Source of the DNA: Fodinicola feengrottensis
GTDB taxonomy: Bacteria > Actinomycetota > Actinomycetes > Mycobacteriales > HKI-0501
Length of the DNA: 64,000 nt
NCBI RefSeq assembly: GCF_010993775.1
Contig: NZ_WOTO01000005.1
Coordinates: 62,001 to 126,000, forward strand
Direction of reading: 5' to 3'
Shown here: positions 9,113-19,691 of the stretch, in pieces
Numbering within the stretch: position 1 is the first letter of the stretch
How the letters are laid out: the number at the start of each line of letters is the position of its first letter
Made by a program: the position numbers and the translations under genes
The notes under the pieces: generated by a model
Database searches by the model: none
What the model was told of the DNA's origin: nothing
What the model saw: only the letters and a program-made list of their open reading frames with translations

Positions 9113-10707
9113 CGGCTGCCTCCTCACCGGTGATGGCCCAGTAGGGCGCCCCGAGTTTCTGCCAGGTCTCCGCCCATTCCCGGTCCGGCCGGGAATCCGC
9201 GACAATGCCGGCCGAGGCCCGCAGTTGGTAGACGCCGTCGTGATAAAGCGTCGAGCGGATGTTCAACGCGAGATTCATCTGGCCGTCGAAACTGATCTGT
9301 CCGACGGCACCGGCATACGCACCGCGGCGGGTCGTTTCGAGCGATTCGATGATCTCCATCGCCCGTACTTTCGGGGCTCCGGTCATCGTACCGGCCGGGA
9401 AGGTCGCCGCCATGATGTCCCACACGTCCATAGTGGACATCTGTCGGCCGATCACGGTGGAAACCAGGTGGCTGACGTGTGAATACGCCTCCACCGTCAA
9501 CAATGCGGGCACTTCCAGTGTGTTCGTACGGCAAACCCGTCCGATGTCGTTGCGACAGAGGTCCACCAGCATGATGTGCTCGGCGACCTCCTTCTCGTCG
9601 CGGAGCATCTGGGCCGCCAGCATTTCGTCCTCGGCGAGGTCCCGGCCGCGCCGAACGGTGCCGGCGATCGGCCGCATGGTGATCAGATCTTCTTCCAGCC
9701 GTACGAAAAGTTCCGGGCTGGCACCGACGAGCGTCTGTGGACCGTTGGGCACGTAATACATGTACGGCGAGGGATTGCGGGCGCGCAGCCGGCGATAGAC
9801 CGCGAGCGGATCCGCGCTGGTGGTGACGCGCAGCTCCTGTCCTAGCTGCAGCTGGTAAATGTCACCGGCGCGAATGTGTTCGAGCGCGGTTTCCACGCCC
9901 TTCACGTAATGCTCGTGGGTGGTCGGCTGCTCGACCTTCGTCGGCTTGGGCACCCGCGGGGTGCCGTCGTCGAGCGGAATGCCGGTCAGCCGGTCGAGCA
10001 CCGCGTCCACGTCCAGCGGCGCCCAGGCCGCACCGCCGTCGTACGTGTCAATGCGGGCCCGCCGTTTCGCCAGGTCCTGGACCAGCTGGCCTTGGTAGAC
10101 CGCGAGCACGATGTCTGGGGTGTCGCCGGCGTGCTCGATCAGCATCGGCAGGTCCTCGACCGCCCAGGTCGTGTCGTACCCGTAGTAGCCGAACAGCCCG
10201 AAACCGCTGTGCTGCTCGGGCGTCAACGCTGTCACGTCGAAGACACCCTGCACCGCGCGCAACAAATCCCACAGATGCTTGCGGGATCGCAGGGGGTGTC
10301 TTCTTCTTTGAAGACCCCGGCCCGCTGCCACGCCTGTTTTGACCCGCTCGACCAGCTCCTGAGCGCCGTCGAGCGTGACCTTGTCGATAGTGACGGTGAT
10401 CGTCAGAATCCGGCCGATGCCGATCATCGAGCTGCGCCGGTCCGTCTCCGGACCAGACAGCGACTCCAGCAGATAAAGGTCGTTTTCACCGTACGCCTCG
10501 CGAAGAGCCACAAAGCTCGCCAGCGGGTCGAAAAAAACGCCACCGAACGCGACGTACCGCGGACTTCCACGGTCGTCGTTTCTGTGCGGGCGGCGTCCGG
10601 CCGGGTCACCGGCCGCGCCGGGTCGAGGCGGACAGCATGCTCAGGCGCCAACTCGAACAGCCCTCAAGGTGCCAGCTTGCAGTGACCCAGATGTTAGGAA
10701 TGCGCAC
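9093..10707 (-). CDS. trpE: Anthranilate-synthase-type chorismate enzyme, N-terminus frameshifted
   Basis: About 535 aa if read from GTG 10707, which has a strong GAGGAGG site (10714-10720). The chorismate-binding half is clear: GDIYQLQLGQELRV, ASPELFVR, RPIAGTVRRGRD, DLCRNDIGRV, TFPAGTMTGAPKVRAM and SAGIVADS. PIAGT, rather than the PIKGT of aminodeoxychorismate synthase, points to anthranilate synthesis. The first 65 residues lie in other frames, with shifts near 10660 and at a seven-T run near 10531. No other trp genes are nearby, so the pair may serve tryptophan or a specialised pathway. Confidence 0.8.
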
Positions 10708-10777
10708 GTCCAACCTCCTCCCGAAGCGTGAATGGGGTCACTCTACCCGGCCATAATGACTGGCACGCCGGCTGCCC

Positions 10778-11314
10778 TCAACGCGGCCATCGTTGCTGCG
10801 AACCTGTGCTTCCCCAAAATCGCGAGTGGGAGCCCGATGATGTGTCACCGTCCGACCAGAACACCAGGTCGGCGTGTGCGAGGAAAGCCTGCGTCGGTGT
10901 CCGGAAAGCCATCGAGTACGACCACTGCCCCCTTCTCACCACGATCTCGCGACAGGTCACCTCCACCGTGCACGGCGCGTCAGGTCGTCGGGGACTGGTT
11001 CGGCTCACCCCGCGGATGAGTCCGACGTAGAGAACGCCGACCAGGAGAAGGATCAAGAGAGGCGGGAGGAGCCGGGGGATGTCAAGGCCGTCCGAACTCA
11101 GGTTCGGCCGGAATCCGGTGGCGGCCAGACAGATCAGGAGGATCGTCATCACCACGGCGATCGGAGCGTAGGCGATTATTTTGGCCACTCGTCGAGGCGT
11201 ACGTTCAAGCACCGCCACAGTGGCACGTGTATGGGGGACGGGATCGGCCGCGAGCTCAATCACCACGAGTGCCGCCTCCGACACCTCAGGACGGCTTGGG
11301 GTTAACGCGAACAC
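10778..11314 (-). CDS. YcxB-like membrane protein
   Basis: Up to 178 aa with two transmembrane segments (IIAYAPIAVVMTILLICLAA and LLPPLLILLLVGVLYVGLI) and a C-terminal stretch resembling the YcxB domain (EIVVRRGQWSYSMAF, then AFLAHADLVFWS). It overlaps the upstream paralogue by 29 bases; a shorter start is possible. Function unknown. The two genes are probably a tandem duplication, judged from the shared layout, and sit directly upstream of the trpE-like gene. Confidence 0.55.
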   Translation of the reverse strand: MFALTPSRPEVSEAALVVIELAADPVPHTRATVAVLERTPRRVAKIIAYAPIAVVMTILLICLAATGFRPNLSSDGLDIPRLLPPLLILLLVGVLYVGLIRGVSRTSPRRPDAPCTVEVTCREIVVRRGQWSYSMAFRTPTQAFLAHADLVFWSDGDTSSGSHSRFWGSTGSQQRWPR

Positions 11315-11828
11315 TTCTTCCCCACTGGGGCACGCGCGCGCTGTCCGCCAGTCGCTGGCGCTGTTCGGGACTGAGCAGCTTCAGCGGCAACGAAAACGTC
11401 ATTGATTCGTCGACGTGTAGATTGAGGAAACGACGCGTTTGGGTAGTCGACGAAATGGCTTCCACCGGACAGCGGAATATCGTGCTCTCGGTCGTCAGCG
11501 TGTATTCATCAGCAGTGGCCCGAAAGAAAGCTGAGCCGGCCGTGCGACGGTCTGAAGGCTTCAGTCGTAGCTTGGCTAGTCTGCGTGCCGTGATCATGAC
11601 GGTGAAATACACTGTCAGCAGGAATACGGCCCAGTTTCCGGCAGTCGGCTGAAGGTCTTGGATCGGTCGGGAACCAAGCGTCGAGACGGCCAGTGCCACG
11701 GCCGCGAGGCACAGAATCGTGCAGATCCAGACACCTGTCGTGAGAGTCCTGCTGTTGGCCTTGAATGCGTGCCACCTGACGTGTGCTGGAATCTCGACTT
11801 CGACGATGGTGTCGACATGTTCCCCCAT
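11286..11828 (-). CDS. YcxB-like membrane protein
   Basis: 180 aa, intact. Two transmembrane segments (TGVWICTILCLAAVALAV; WAVFLLTVYFTVMITA) are followed by a cytoplasmic YcxB-type domain (ADEYTLTTESTIFRCPVEAI, FLNLHVDESMTFSLPLKLLS). YcxB-like proteins are widespread but of unknown role. Same orientation and layout as the next gene, suggesting duplication and co-transcription. Confidence 0.6.
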   Translation of the reverse strand: MGEHVDTIVEVEIPAHVRWHAFKANSRTLTTGVWICTILCLAAVALAVSTLGSRPIQDLQPTAGNWAVFLLTVYFTVMITARRLAKLRLKPSDRRTAGSAFFRATADEYTLTTESTIFRCPVEAISSTTQTRRFLNLHVDESMTFSLPLKLLSPEQRQRLADSARVPQWGRSVRVNPKPS

Positions 11829-11972
11829 GGCGGCATCGTACGGGTGCGGGTGCTGGCCTGACCGTACGGGTGTTTTAGTGCTTGCCTCGGGCCATGACCA
11901 GTTGGATCCGACGCACAGCGGACCGGTCGTCGAGCGGTGATGACTTTGTCTGCCATCACTCGTGCTTACCAG

Positions 11973-12285
11973 CTATGGCTTCTCATAGATGTCATGGTTG
12001 CCGATGCGCCTCCAGACGAGCGTCGGCTTGCCGTCTTTGCCGATTTTCGACGTGAAATGTCGCTCGTCCGTCCGGCGAGGTGAAACTCCAGGTCATCGAG
12101 TAAATCGAGGTTTCCTTCAGCTTGTGGATGCGCAGGGTCGCCGGCCATGTGGTGTCTCGGCGGAGAGCTCCGGAGCGCACCGCCGGCAGGAAGTGTTCGC
12201 GCAGTGCCTGCTGGAATAGTCGCCGGTGTTCTGGCGCAGACCTCGCGTAGTCACGTGCGAAGCGCGGTGTCGTGATGAATCTCAT
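11973..12285 (-). CDS. RelE/ParE-family toxin, frameshifted near the C-terminus
   Basis: About 104 aa. N-terminal TPRFARDYARSAPEHRRLFQQ and central LRIHKLKETSIYSMTWSF fit RelE/YafQ-like ribosome-dependent mRNases. As written the frame ends early; removing one A from GAAAAT near 12038 gives the expected family ending GKPTLVWRRIGNHDIYEKP with stop at 11973-11975. Its ATG overlaps the antitoxin stop (ATGA), the typical toxin-second arrangement. Confidence 0.75.
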
Positions 12286-12599
12286 TTCTCGGCCGGGTTG
12301 TCGCTTTCAAGGCTGTCGAGATATCCAAGAAATTCTTCGTCGGAGGCGAACTCGGTGGAGCGGCCGGCGGCGAGATCTTCGTCCACCTCACGCTCAGCGG
12401 CCTGGTGGCCCTCGGTCCAGAACCAGGCATCCCCAGCCGGGACCGCGAGATGTGGGATGAGCGCGATCTCCCGCTCGCGCACCACGATCTCCACTTGGGC
12501 TCCGGGCTTGTCCAGGCCGAACTTGCGCCGCACGTGCGCGGGAATGGTCACCGTGCCGTTCTTCGGCTGAATCGCGACGAAGGCAACGTGGGTATCCAT
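12282..12599 (-). CDS. AbrB/MazE-type antitoxin
   Basis: 105 aa from ATG 12599. The swapped-hairpin AbrB DNA-binding domain is at residues 5-50 (QPKNGTVTIPAHVRRKFGLD), followed by an acidic tail (REVDEDLAAGRSTEFASDEE) that should wrap the toxin. It overlaps the RelE-like toxin by four bases. The written frame is open back into the enoyl-CoA hydratase, but that is a frameshift artefact. Expected role: neutralise the toxin and repress the module. Confidence 0.8.
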   Translation of the reverse strand: MDTHVAFVAIQPKNGTVTIPAHVRRKFGLDKPGAQVEIVVREREIALIPHLAVPAGDAWFWTEGHQAAEREVDEDLAAGRSTEFASDEEFLGYLDSLESDNPAEK

Positions 12600-12816
12600 G
12601 GGGTGCAGGATAGCACGAATCCATGAATCCTGTGATCCTGGATTCAGGGAAGCGGGAGCGGGGGCGAGTTGCGTGAGTGCTGTCATGCCTCCATGGTCGG
12701 GCCGGATCCGGCGCCGTACGTGCTGCCAACCCGAATCTGTGGACGAAAAGTTGTCCTGTGGAAAAAAACGTCGCCGGGCTGGCGACATGCGAAAATCGCC
12801 GGCCCTGCGGCGATCG

Positions 12817-13660
12817 TCAGGAGCCGGTGAAGGTGGGGGGACGGCGTCGACGAAGGCCTGGATGGCCTCGGTGAGGTCGCGGCTGGGCAGGAAGGCGGAG
12901 TTCCACGCGCCGACATATCGCAGGCCGGCCGCGATCTGGGGGCCGCGGGTGACGTCGAGGACGTCCTTGACGCCCTGTACGACCAGCGGCGGATTGGCGG
13001 CGATCGCGGCGGCCATGTCGTGAGCGGCGGCCAGCAGAGCGTCCTTGTCCTCGTACGTGTCGTTGACGAGGCCGATCTTCTCGGCGCGTACGGCGTCAAT
13101 GTCCTTGCCGGTCAACGCCAGCTCGCGGAGGTGGCCCTCGCCAATGATGCCCGACAGCCGCTGCAGGCTGCCCAGGTCCGCGACAATCGCGACCTTGACC
13201 TCACGTACGCTGAATTTGGCGTCCACAGTGGACAGTCGGATGTCGGTCGCCGCGATCACGTCGATGCCGCCGCCGATGCACCAGCCGGCGACGGCGGCGA
13301 TCACTGGCTTGCGGCATTCTGCGACGGCGTTGACCGAGTCCTGCAGGCCGTGCAAGTGGGCGAGAAATTCGGTACGCGCCTTGGCAAGTGCGCCGTCGGC
13401 CAGCAGCGGCGCAAAATTCGGGGCCATCGCCGGCAGATCCAGGCCGTACGAGAAGTGTTTCCCGGAGCCGGTCAGGATGACGGCCCGTACGTCGTCATCG
13501 CGATCGATGGCCCGGAAGACGATCGGCAGTTCCCGCCAGAAGTCCGGACCCATCGCATTGCCCTTGCTGGGCCCGATCAGCGTGACTGTCGCGATGTGGT
13601 CGGCGACCTCGACCTCCAACGCGAGCAGTTTTTTTCGTCTTTCAAACCGGCGATGCTCAT
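12817..13660 (-). CDS. Enoyl-CoA hydratase/isomerase (crotonase), frameshifted at both ends
   Basis: About 280 aa crotonase-fold protein: VTLIGPSKGNAMGPDFWREL, AVILTGSGKHFSYGLDLP (oxyanion-hole region), AVAGWCIGGGIDVIAATDIR and FSVREVKVAIVADLGSLQRL. Acidic residues in the last two segments fit the catalytic pair of isomerase-type members. The frame changes at a seven-A run near 13632 (MSIAGLKDEKK then LLALEVEVA) and near 12843, where repair gives the family ending RPPTFTGS-stop. Downstream of the fadBA terminator, so probably separately expressed. Confidence 0.8.
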
Positions 13661-13694
13661 AAGTCCCTCTCAAGGCGGTGCTGCCGAAAAGAAG

Positions 13695-13726
13695 CCGGGC
13701 CGGCCACACACACGTGACCGGCCCGG
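13695..13726. terminator. Hairpin after fadB
   Basis: Nine-bp perfect stem CCGGGCCGG (13695-13703) / CCGGCCCGG (13718-13726), 14-base loop, 16 bases beyond the fadB stop in the direction of transcription and 35 bases before the hydratase start. Probable terminator of the beta-oxidation operon. Confidence 0.6.
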
Positions 13727-13741
13727 AGGTGCAAGAACAAT

Positions 13742-15911
13742 CTACTCGTACGACTCGCCGCGCTCGGCCTTCTCGACCAGCGACTGCGGCGGGTTGAAGC
13801 GCTCACCATAACGATCGGCCAGTTCTTTCGCGCGGCCGGCAAAACCGGTCAGTCCGCCCTCGTACTGGTTGATGTACTGGATCACGCCACCGGTCCACGG
13901 CGGGAAGCCGATGCCGAAAATGGAGCCGATGTTCGCGTCCGGGATGGTCCGCAACACGCCTTCGTCGAAGCACTTGACGGTTTCCAGCGCCTCCGCGAAA
14001 AGCATCCGCTCCTGCATGTCTTGGAACGGGATTTCCGCGGTGCCGGACTTGAAAGCGTCCTTGAGGCCTGGCCACAGGCCGGCCTTCTTGCCGTCCACAT
14101 AGTCGTAGAAACCGGCGCCAGTGGAGCGGCCCTTGCGGTCGTATTCGTCGATCAGCTTGTCCAGAACAACTTCCGCCGGGTGCGGGGTCCATTTTCCGCC
14201 CGCTGCCTCGACAGCCGCCTTGGTCTCCTCGCGGATCTTCCGTGGCAGCGTGAAAGTCAGCTCGTCCATCAGCGCGAGCGCGCCGACCGGGTAGCCGGCC
14301 TGGGTGGTGGCCTGCTCGATCGACGAAGGCGCGACACCTTCGCCGACCATCGCCACTGCCTCGTTGATGAAAGTGCCGATCACCCGGCTGGTGAAGAAGC
14401 CCCGGCTGTCGTTGACGACGATCGGGGTTTTCTTGATCTGCAAAGTGAAGTCCACGGCCTTGGCGACCGCCGCGTCGCTGGTCTTCTCGCCGGCGATGAT
14501 CTCCACCAGCGGCATCTTGTCCACCGGCGAGAAGAAATGGATGCCGATGAAGTCGGCCTGCCGCCGCACGCCTTCGGCGAGGCCGGTGATCGGCAGCGTG
14601 GAGGTGTTGGAGCCCAGCAGGGCGTCCGGCGCGACCACGTGCTCGACCTCGGCGAAGACCTTCTTCTTCAGGTCAGCGCTCTCAAAAACGGCTTCGACGA
14701 TGAGATCCGCGCCGGCGCCGGCGCCGTCCGCGGCCTTGTCGGTCGGCGTGATCCGGGCGAGGACCTCGTCGGCCTTTTCCTGGGTGAGCTGGCCGCGGCT
14801 GACCGCCTTGCCCAGGATCTTCTCCGAATACGCCTTGCCTTTTTCGGCCGCCTCTAGTGAAACGTCCTTGAGGACGACCTCAATGCCAGACCGGGCGGCC
14901 GAATACGCGATGCCCGCGCCCATCATGCCGGCGCCGAGCACCAGAACCTTCTTGGAGGTCCATGGCTGGTACCCGTCGGGGCGACTGCCGCCCTTGTTGA
15001 TCGCCTGCAGATCGAAGAAAAAACGCCTTGATCATGTTGGTCGAGACCTGACCGGAGGCCACGTCGAACAGGTAGCGCGTCTCGATTTTTGTCGCGGTGT
15101 CGATGTCGACCTGCGCACCCTCGACGGCAGCCGCCATGATGTTCCGCGGCGCCGGCATCGGCGCGCCCTTGAGCTGCTTTTTAAGGTTGGACGGGAAAGC
15201 CGGCAGGTTCGCCGCAAAGGCCGGGCTCGACGGCGTACCACCGGGGATCTTGTATCCCTTGACGTCCCAGGGCTGTACGGCCGCGGGGTTGGCCTTGGCC
15301 CACGCCTTTGCCTTGGCCAGCAAGTCATCCCGGTCGCTGGCGATCTCGACCAGACCCAGTTCCAGCGCCTTCGCCGGCTTGTGCCGCTGTCCTTGCAAAA
15401 GCACGTTCAGGAGCGCGCTCTGGATGCCGAGCAGCCGGACCGTACGAGTGACGCCACCGCCACCGGGCAGCAGCCCCAGCGTGACCTCGGGCAGCCCAAC
15501 CTCGGCTCCCTTAACGTCCTGCAGGACGCGGTGGTGACAGGCGAGCGCGATCTCGTACCCACCGCCGAGAGCGGCGCCGTTGATGGCCGCCACCACCGGC
15601 TTGCCCAGAGTTTCCAAGCGCCGGAAGTAACTTTTCATCAGGTCGACGCGCTCGGTGAACTCCTTGGCGTCCTCCGGCTTTACGGCCATCAGCATCTGCA
15701 GGTTGCCGCCAGCGAAGAAGGTCTTCTTGGCCGACGTGATCACCACGCCGGTGAACGAGTCCTTGTCTTTCTCCAGGCGGTCGATGGTGGCCGCGAGCGA
15801 AGTGCCGAAAAGCTCGTTCATGGTGTTCGCTGACGCGTCCGGGTCGTCCATCGTCAGCGTGACAATGCCGTCCGCGTCCTGGTCCCAGCCGATCATGTTC
15901 TTCTCAGTCAT
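13742..15911 (-). CDS. fadB: Fatty-acid oxidation multifunctional enzyme (enoyl-CoA hydratase / 3-hydroxyacyl-CoA dehydrogenase), frameshifted
   Basis: About 720 aa, normal for FadB. The N-terminal 300 residues are a hydratase domain (AAINGAALGGGYEIALACHH, EVGLPEVTLGLLPGGGGVTR); the rest is NAD-binding and C-terminal hydroxyacyl-CoA dehydrogenase (LVLGAGMMGAGIAYSAARSG, GIHFFSPVDKMPLVEIIAGE, GFFTSRVIGTFINEA). One shift separates them at a run of six A near 15016. It carries out hydration and the NAD-dependent oxidation in beta-oxidation and follows fadA by 25 bases. Confidence 0.9.
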
Positions 15912-15936
15912 TTTTTTCTCCGGAATCAGACGCGAA

Positions 15937-17149
15937 TCAGACGCGCTCGATAATGGTGGCCTCGCCCATGCCGCCGCCGATGCACAAAGTCACCAGCGCA
16001 TAGCGGGCATTGCGGCGTTCGAGCTCGTCGATCATGGTGCCGGTGATCATCGCGCCGGTGGCGCCGAGCGGGTGACCCATCGCGATCGCGCCGCCGTTGA
16101 CGTTGATCTTCTCGTCCGGAATCTTGAAATCGTCGACATACTTCAGGACGACCGAAGCGAAAGCCTCGTTCAGCTCGAAGAGATCGATGTCGTCAGCGGA
16201 AAGTCCGGCGGTCGCCAGCACTTTTTCGGTGGCTGGCGTGGGACCGGTGAGCATGATCGTCGGGTCCGCGCCGGACACCGCGGTCGCCACCACGCGAGCC
16301 CGCGGCACCATGCCGAAGTCCTTGCCGACCTGCTCGTTGCCGACGAGTACGAGCGCGGCGCCGTCCACGATGCCGGAGGAGTTGCCGGCCGAATGTACGT
16401 GGTGGATCTTCTCGACCCAGTGGTATTTCTGCAGCGCCACCGCGTCGAAGCCGCCGAATTCGCCGATCGCCTCAAAAGACGCCGGCAGCTTGCCCAGGCC
16501 CGCCACCGTGGAGTCCGGCCGCATGTGCTCGTCGTGATCCAGTACGACGACACCGTTGCGGTCGAGCACCGGCACGACGGATTTTCGCGAAGTAACCGCC
16601 GGCCCAGGCGGCCGCCGCGCGCTGTTGGGAGCGCATCGCGAAAGTGTCGACGTCCTCGCGGGAGAAACCCTTGATGGTGGCGATCAGGTCGGCGCCAATG
16701 CCTTGCGGCACAAAGGAGGTGTTGTAGTTGGTCTCCGGGTCCATCGCCCAGGCGCCGCCGTCGGAGCCCATCGGTACTCGCGACATCGACTCGACGCCAC
16801 CGGCGATGATCAGTTTGTCCCAGCCGGCGCGCACTTTCTGCGCGGCCGAGTTGACCGCCTCCAAGCCGGACGCACAGAACCTGTTGAGCTGCACGCCGGC
16901 GACGGTGTCCGGCAGGCCGGCGGCGATCGCGGAGATCTTCGCGATGTCCGAGCCCTGGTCACCGACCGGCGCGACGACGCCGAGGATGATGTCGTCGATG
17001 GCCGCCGGATCCAGGTCCGGGAACCGCAGCCGCAACTCGTGGATCAGGCCTACCACCAGCGAAATCGGCTTGATGCCGTGCAGCGAACCGGTCTTCTTGC
17101 CGCGGCCTCGGGGCGTACGAATGGCGTCGTAGATGAATGCTTCAGTCAT
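15937..17149 (-). CDS. fadA: Acetyl-CoA acyltransferase (thiolase), frameshifted
   Basis: About 404 aa thiolase. The N-terminal part shows the active-site cysteine in [14 protein letters not shown] and [16 protein letters not shown]; the C-terminal part carries [32 protein letters not shown] (His) and [13 protein letters not shown] (second Cys). One extra A in an AAAA run near 16582 breaks the frame; repair gives [14 protein letters not shown]. It performs the last, thiolytic step of beta-oxidation and forms an operon with the acyl-CoA dehydrogenase and fadB. Confidence 0.9.
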
Positions 17150-17175
17150 GATCTTTTCCCTCCTAGCACGGTGAT

Positions 17176-18358
17176 TTAGAGCGTGCGCGAGACGAGCTCT
17201 TTCATCACCTCATTCGCGCCACCGTAGATCTTCTGTACGCGGCTGTCGGTGAACATCCGCGCGATCGGGTATTCGAGCATGTAGCCGTACCCACCAAACA
17301 ACTGTAGGCATCGATCGACGACCGCGCACTGTTGCTCGCTCAGCCAGGACTTGGCCATCGCGGCGGTGGAGACATCCAGCTCACCGCGCAGGTGTTTGGC
17401 GATGCAGTCGTCCACACGAAAAAACCCGGCCGACCCGGGCGATGGTGGCGCAGTCGGCCAGCTCGAACCGGGTGTTCTGCATCGCGAACAGCGGTTTGCC
17501 GAAGGCCTGCCGCTCTTTCGTGTACGCGGTGGCGAGCTCGACAGCGGCCTCGATGACGCCGATCGCGGCGACCGCGATGATCAGTCTTTCCTGCGGCAGC
17601 TGCATCATCAGCTGGAAGAAGCCCTGACCTTCTTCGGTGCCGATCAAGTTGGATTTGGGTACGCGCAAGCCGTCGAAGAACAGCTCAGCGGTGTCTTGGC
17701 TGTGCTGCCCGATTTTCTGCAACAGCCGGCCGCGCTGGAAGCCCTCCGGGTTGTCGCCGACCTCGGCAACGATCAGCGACACGCCTTTGGCGCCCTCGGT
17801 CGGATCGGTCTTCGCCGCAATGATCACCAAATCCGCGAGATAGCCGTTGGTGATGAAGGTTTTGGCTCCGCTGATGACATATTCGTCACCATCCGGAATC
17901 GCCTTGGTGGTGATCGACTGCAGGTCGGATCCGGTGCCTGGCTCGGTCATCGCGATCGCGCCGACCCATTCGCCGCTCGCCAGCTTGGGCAGCCAGCGCT
18001 GTTTTTGTTCCTCTGTACCGTAATGCACGATGTAGTGCGGAATGATCGCGGAATGCACGGCGAACTGCAGTGACGGCGCGCCGGCCCTGATCTGCTCGGT
18101 CAGCAGGACCGCCTCATGTGCGAAGGTGCCGCCCCCGCCGCCATATTCCTCCGGGATTGACATGCCGGCCAGGCCCAGCTCGCCGGCCCGCTGGTAGAGC
18201 TTGCGGTCCGGATAGCCCTGCGCGGCGAACTCCTGCTCGCGCGGCGCGACCTCCTTGGTGAAGAAGGTGCGCGCCAGCTCGGCGACGGCCCGCAGGTCGT
18301 CGTCCATCCAGGGCGACCTGACCGCGCCGGGGGGTGCGGCTCCGTGCGTCTGAGTCAC
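17176..18358 (-). CDS. Acyl-CoA dehydrogenase, frameshifted
   Basis: About 394 aa. FAD-dependent acyl-CoA dehydrogenase signatures: [55 protein letters not shown] and the C-terminal [20 protein letters not shown] plus [13 protein letters not shown]. The frame slips at six T near 17420 (five T give [13 protein letters not shown]). I take GTG 18358 as start; ATG 18307 is possible. First gene of the operon, divergent from the tandem TetR regulator. Confidence 0.9.
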
Positions 18359-18377
18359 GTCCGGCCTTCCGTGGATG

Positions 18378-18397
18378 ATGCTAATGCTGATTAACAT
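18378..18397. promoter_or_regulatory. Candidate operator between beta-oxidation operon and tandem TetR
   Basis: ATGCTAAT-GCTG-ATTAACAT, an imperfect palindrome (7 of 8 positions pair) and the most AT-rich spot in the 124-base divergent gap. It lies 20 bases upstream of the dehydrogenase start. Likely site for the neighbouring TetR-type repressor; inferred from position and symmetry. Confidence 0.5.
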
Positions 18398-18482
18398 AAC
18401 GCGGTGGATCTGGTAGCTGTCAAGGGATCTGGGCAGCTATGGTGAGGTCCACAGCGTTCACTTAGCCGGCTGGAGGTGCGGA

Positions 18483-19691
18483 ATGGATTCAGAGCGGCCG
18501 GGCCGTCGCCCGGCGAACCGCCGGCGTCAGCTGGTGGTGCTCGCCGCGGATCTGTTCGCCCAGCGCGGCTATCAGGCCGTCAGCATCGAGGACATCGCCT
18601 CGGCCGCCGGCATCACCGGCCCCGCGCTTTACCGGCACTTCCAGGGCAAGCAGGACCTGCTCGCGCAAGTGCTGCTGACCGGGCAGGAAGTGATGGACGA
18701 GGCCGCTGAGCAGGCTCTTGGCGGAGCCGGTACGCCGGCCGAGCGGCTCGACGCGGTAACGCTCGCGTTGGCCGAGCAGTCGGTCCAACGCCGCGGGGTT
18801 TCGGCGCTGTGGCGGTGGCAGGCGCGGCACCTGGACGAGACCGCCCGCAACGAGGTGCGCCAGCGCGGCCGCAAGTTCATCACCCGCTGGGCCGGTGAGC
18901 TCACACTCGTACGCCCCGACCTGCCGGCCGCCGACGCCGAGCTGCTCTGCATGGCGGCGTTGAGCGTCTTGGGCAGCGTCGCCGACCACCACGCCAGCCT
19001 GCCCAAACGTCGCTTCGTGGCACTCCTGCATACGCTGGCCTCGGCGGTCTGCGCCAGCTCCTGTGTGCCCGCCGAGTCCGGCGAAGCCACGGGTTTCGTT
19101 GCTGAGCCAGTGATTCCAGCCACCCGGCGGGAGCAGATCCTGGCGGCCGCCACCGAACTTTTCGTCCAGCGCGGCTATCGCGCGGTCAGCATGGAGGATA
19201 TTGGCGCTGCCGCTGGGATCGCTGGTCCCAGTGTCTACCGGCACTTCGCCAGCAAGGCCGACCTGCTGATGGCCGGCTGCGGACGGCTCGCCGACCAGCT
19301 CGCGGTCGGCGCGAGCCGCGCGCTGTCTGGCGCCGGCGGCGAGCCCGCGGCGCAGCTCGACCGGCTGATCCGCTCGTACGTGGACGTGGTCATGGACCAC
19401 GGCGAGCTGCTGCACGTCTACAACCGCGAGCTCGCCCACCTGCCCGAACGCAGCCGGCTGGAGTCGCTGCGGGTGCAGCGTGCGTACGTGGCCCAGTGGG
19501 TTGGTCTGCAGTCATCGCTGTCGCCGGACGCGTCCCAGTCCGAGTCGCGGATCGCCGTGCACGCGGCCCTGACGATCATCAACGACCTCTCCCGTTCCGG
19601 CCGCCTGCGCGCCCGCCCCGCGATCGGTGCGGAACTGACGGCGCTCGCCCACACAGTCCTGTCCGCCGCCCAAAACTTCGTCAGAAAGTGA
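18483..19691 (+). CDS. Tandem double-domain TetR/AcrR regulator
   Basis: 402 aa, intact, twice the normal TetR length. There are two complete TetR units. The first HTH is at residues about 15-60 (LFAQRGYQAVSIEDIASAAG, then ITGPALYRHFQGKQDL), the second at about 212-260 (LFVQRGYRAVSMEDIGAAAG, then IAGPSVYRHFASKADL). The two DNA-binding domains are strikingly alike, so an internal duplication is likely. A single chain could place both halves of a pseudo-dimer on one palindrome. Divergent from the beta-oxidation operon, so an acyl-CoA-responsive repressor is the natural guess. Confidence 0.85.
   Translation: MDSERPGRRPANRRRQLVVLAADLFAQRGYQAVSIEDIASAAGITGPALYRHFQGKQDLLAQVLLTGQEVMDEAAEQALGGAGTPAERLDAVTLALAEQSVQRRGVSALWRWQARHLDETARNEVRQRGRKFITRWAGELTLVRPDLPAADAELLCMAALSVLGSVADHHASLPKRRFVALLHTLASAVCASSCVPAESGEATGFVAEPVIPATRREQILAAATELFVQRGYRAVSMEDIGAAAGIAGPSVYRHFASKADLLMAGCGRLADQLAVGASRALSGAGGEPAAQLDRLIRSYVDVVMDHGELLHVYNRELAHLPERSRLESLRVQRAYVAQWVGLQSSLSPDASQSESRIAVHAALTIINDLSRSGRLRARPAIGAELTALAHTVLSAAQNFVRK

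Noticed and set aside
12282..13709. Apparent fusion of an enoyl-CoA hydratase and an AbrB antitoxin
   Set aside because: The hydratase regains its normal ending (RPPTFTGS) with one extra base near 12843, and the antitoxin has its own ATG at 12599.
14304..15833. 509-aa open frame on the plus strand opposite fadB
   Set aside because: Antisense to clear FadB domains; composition is that of a reverse-frame shadow.
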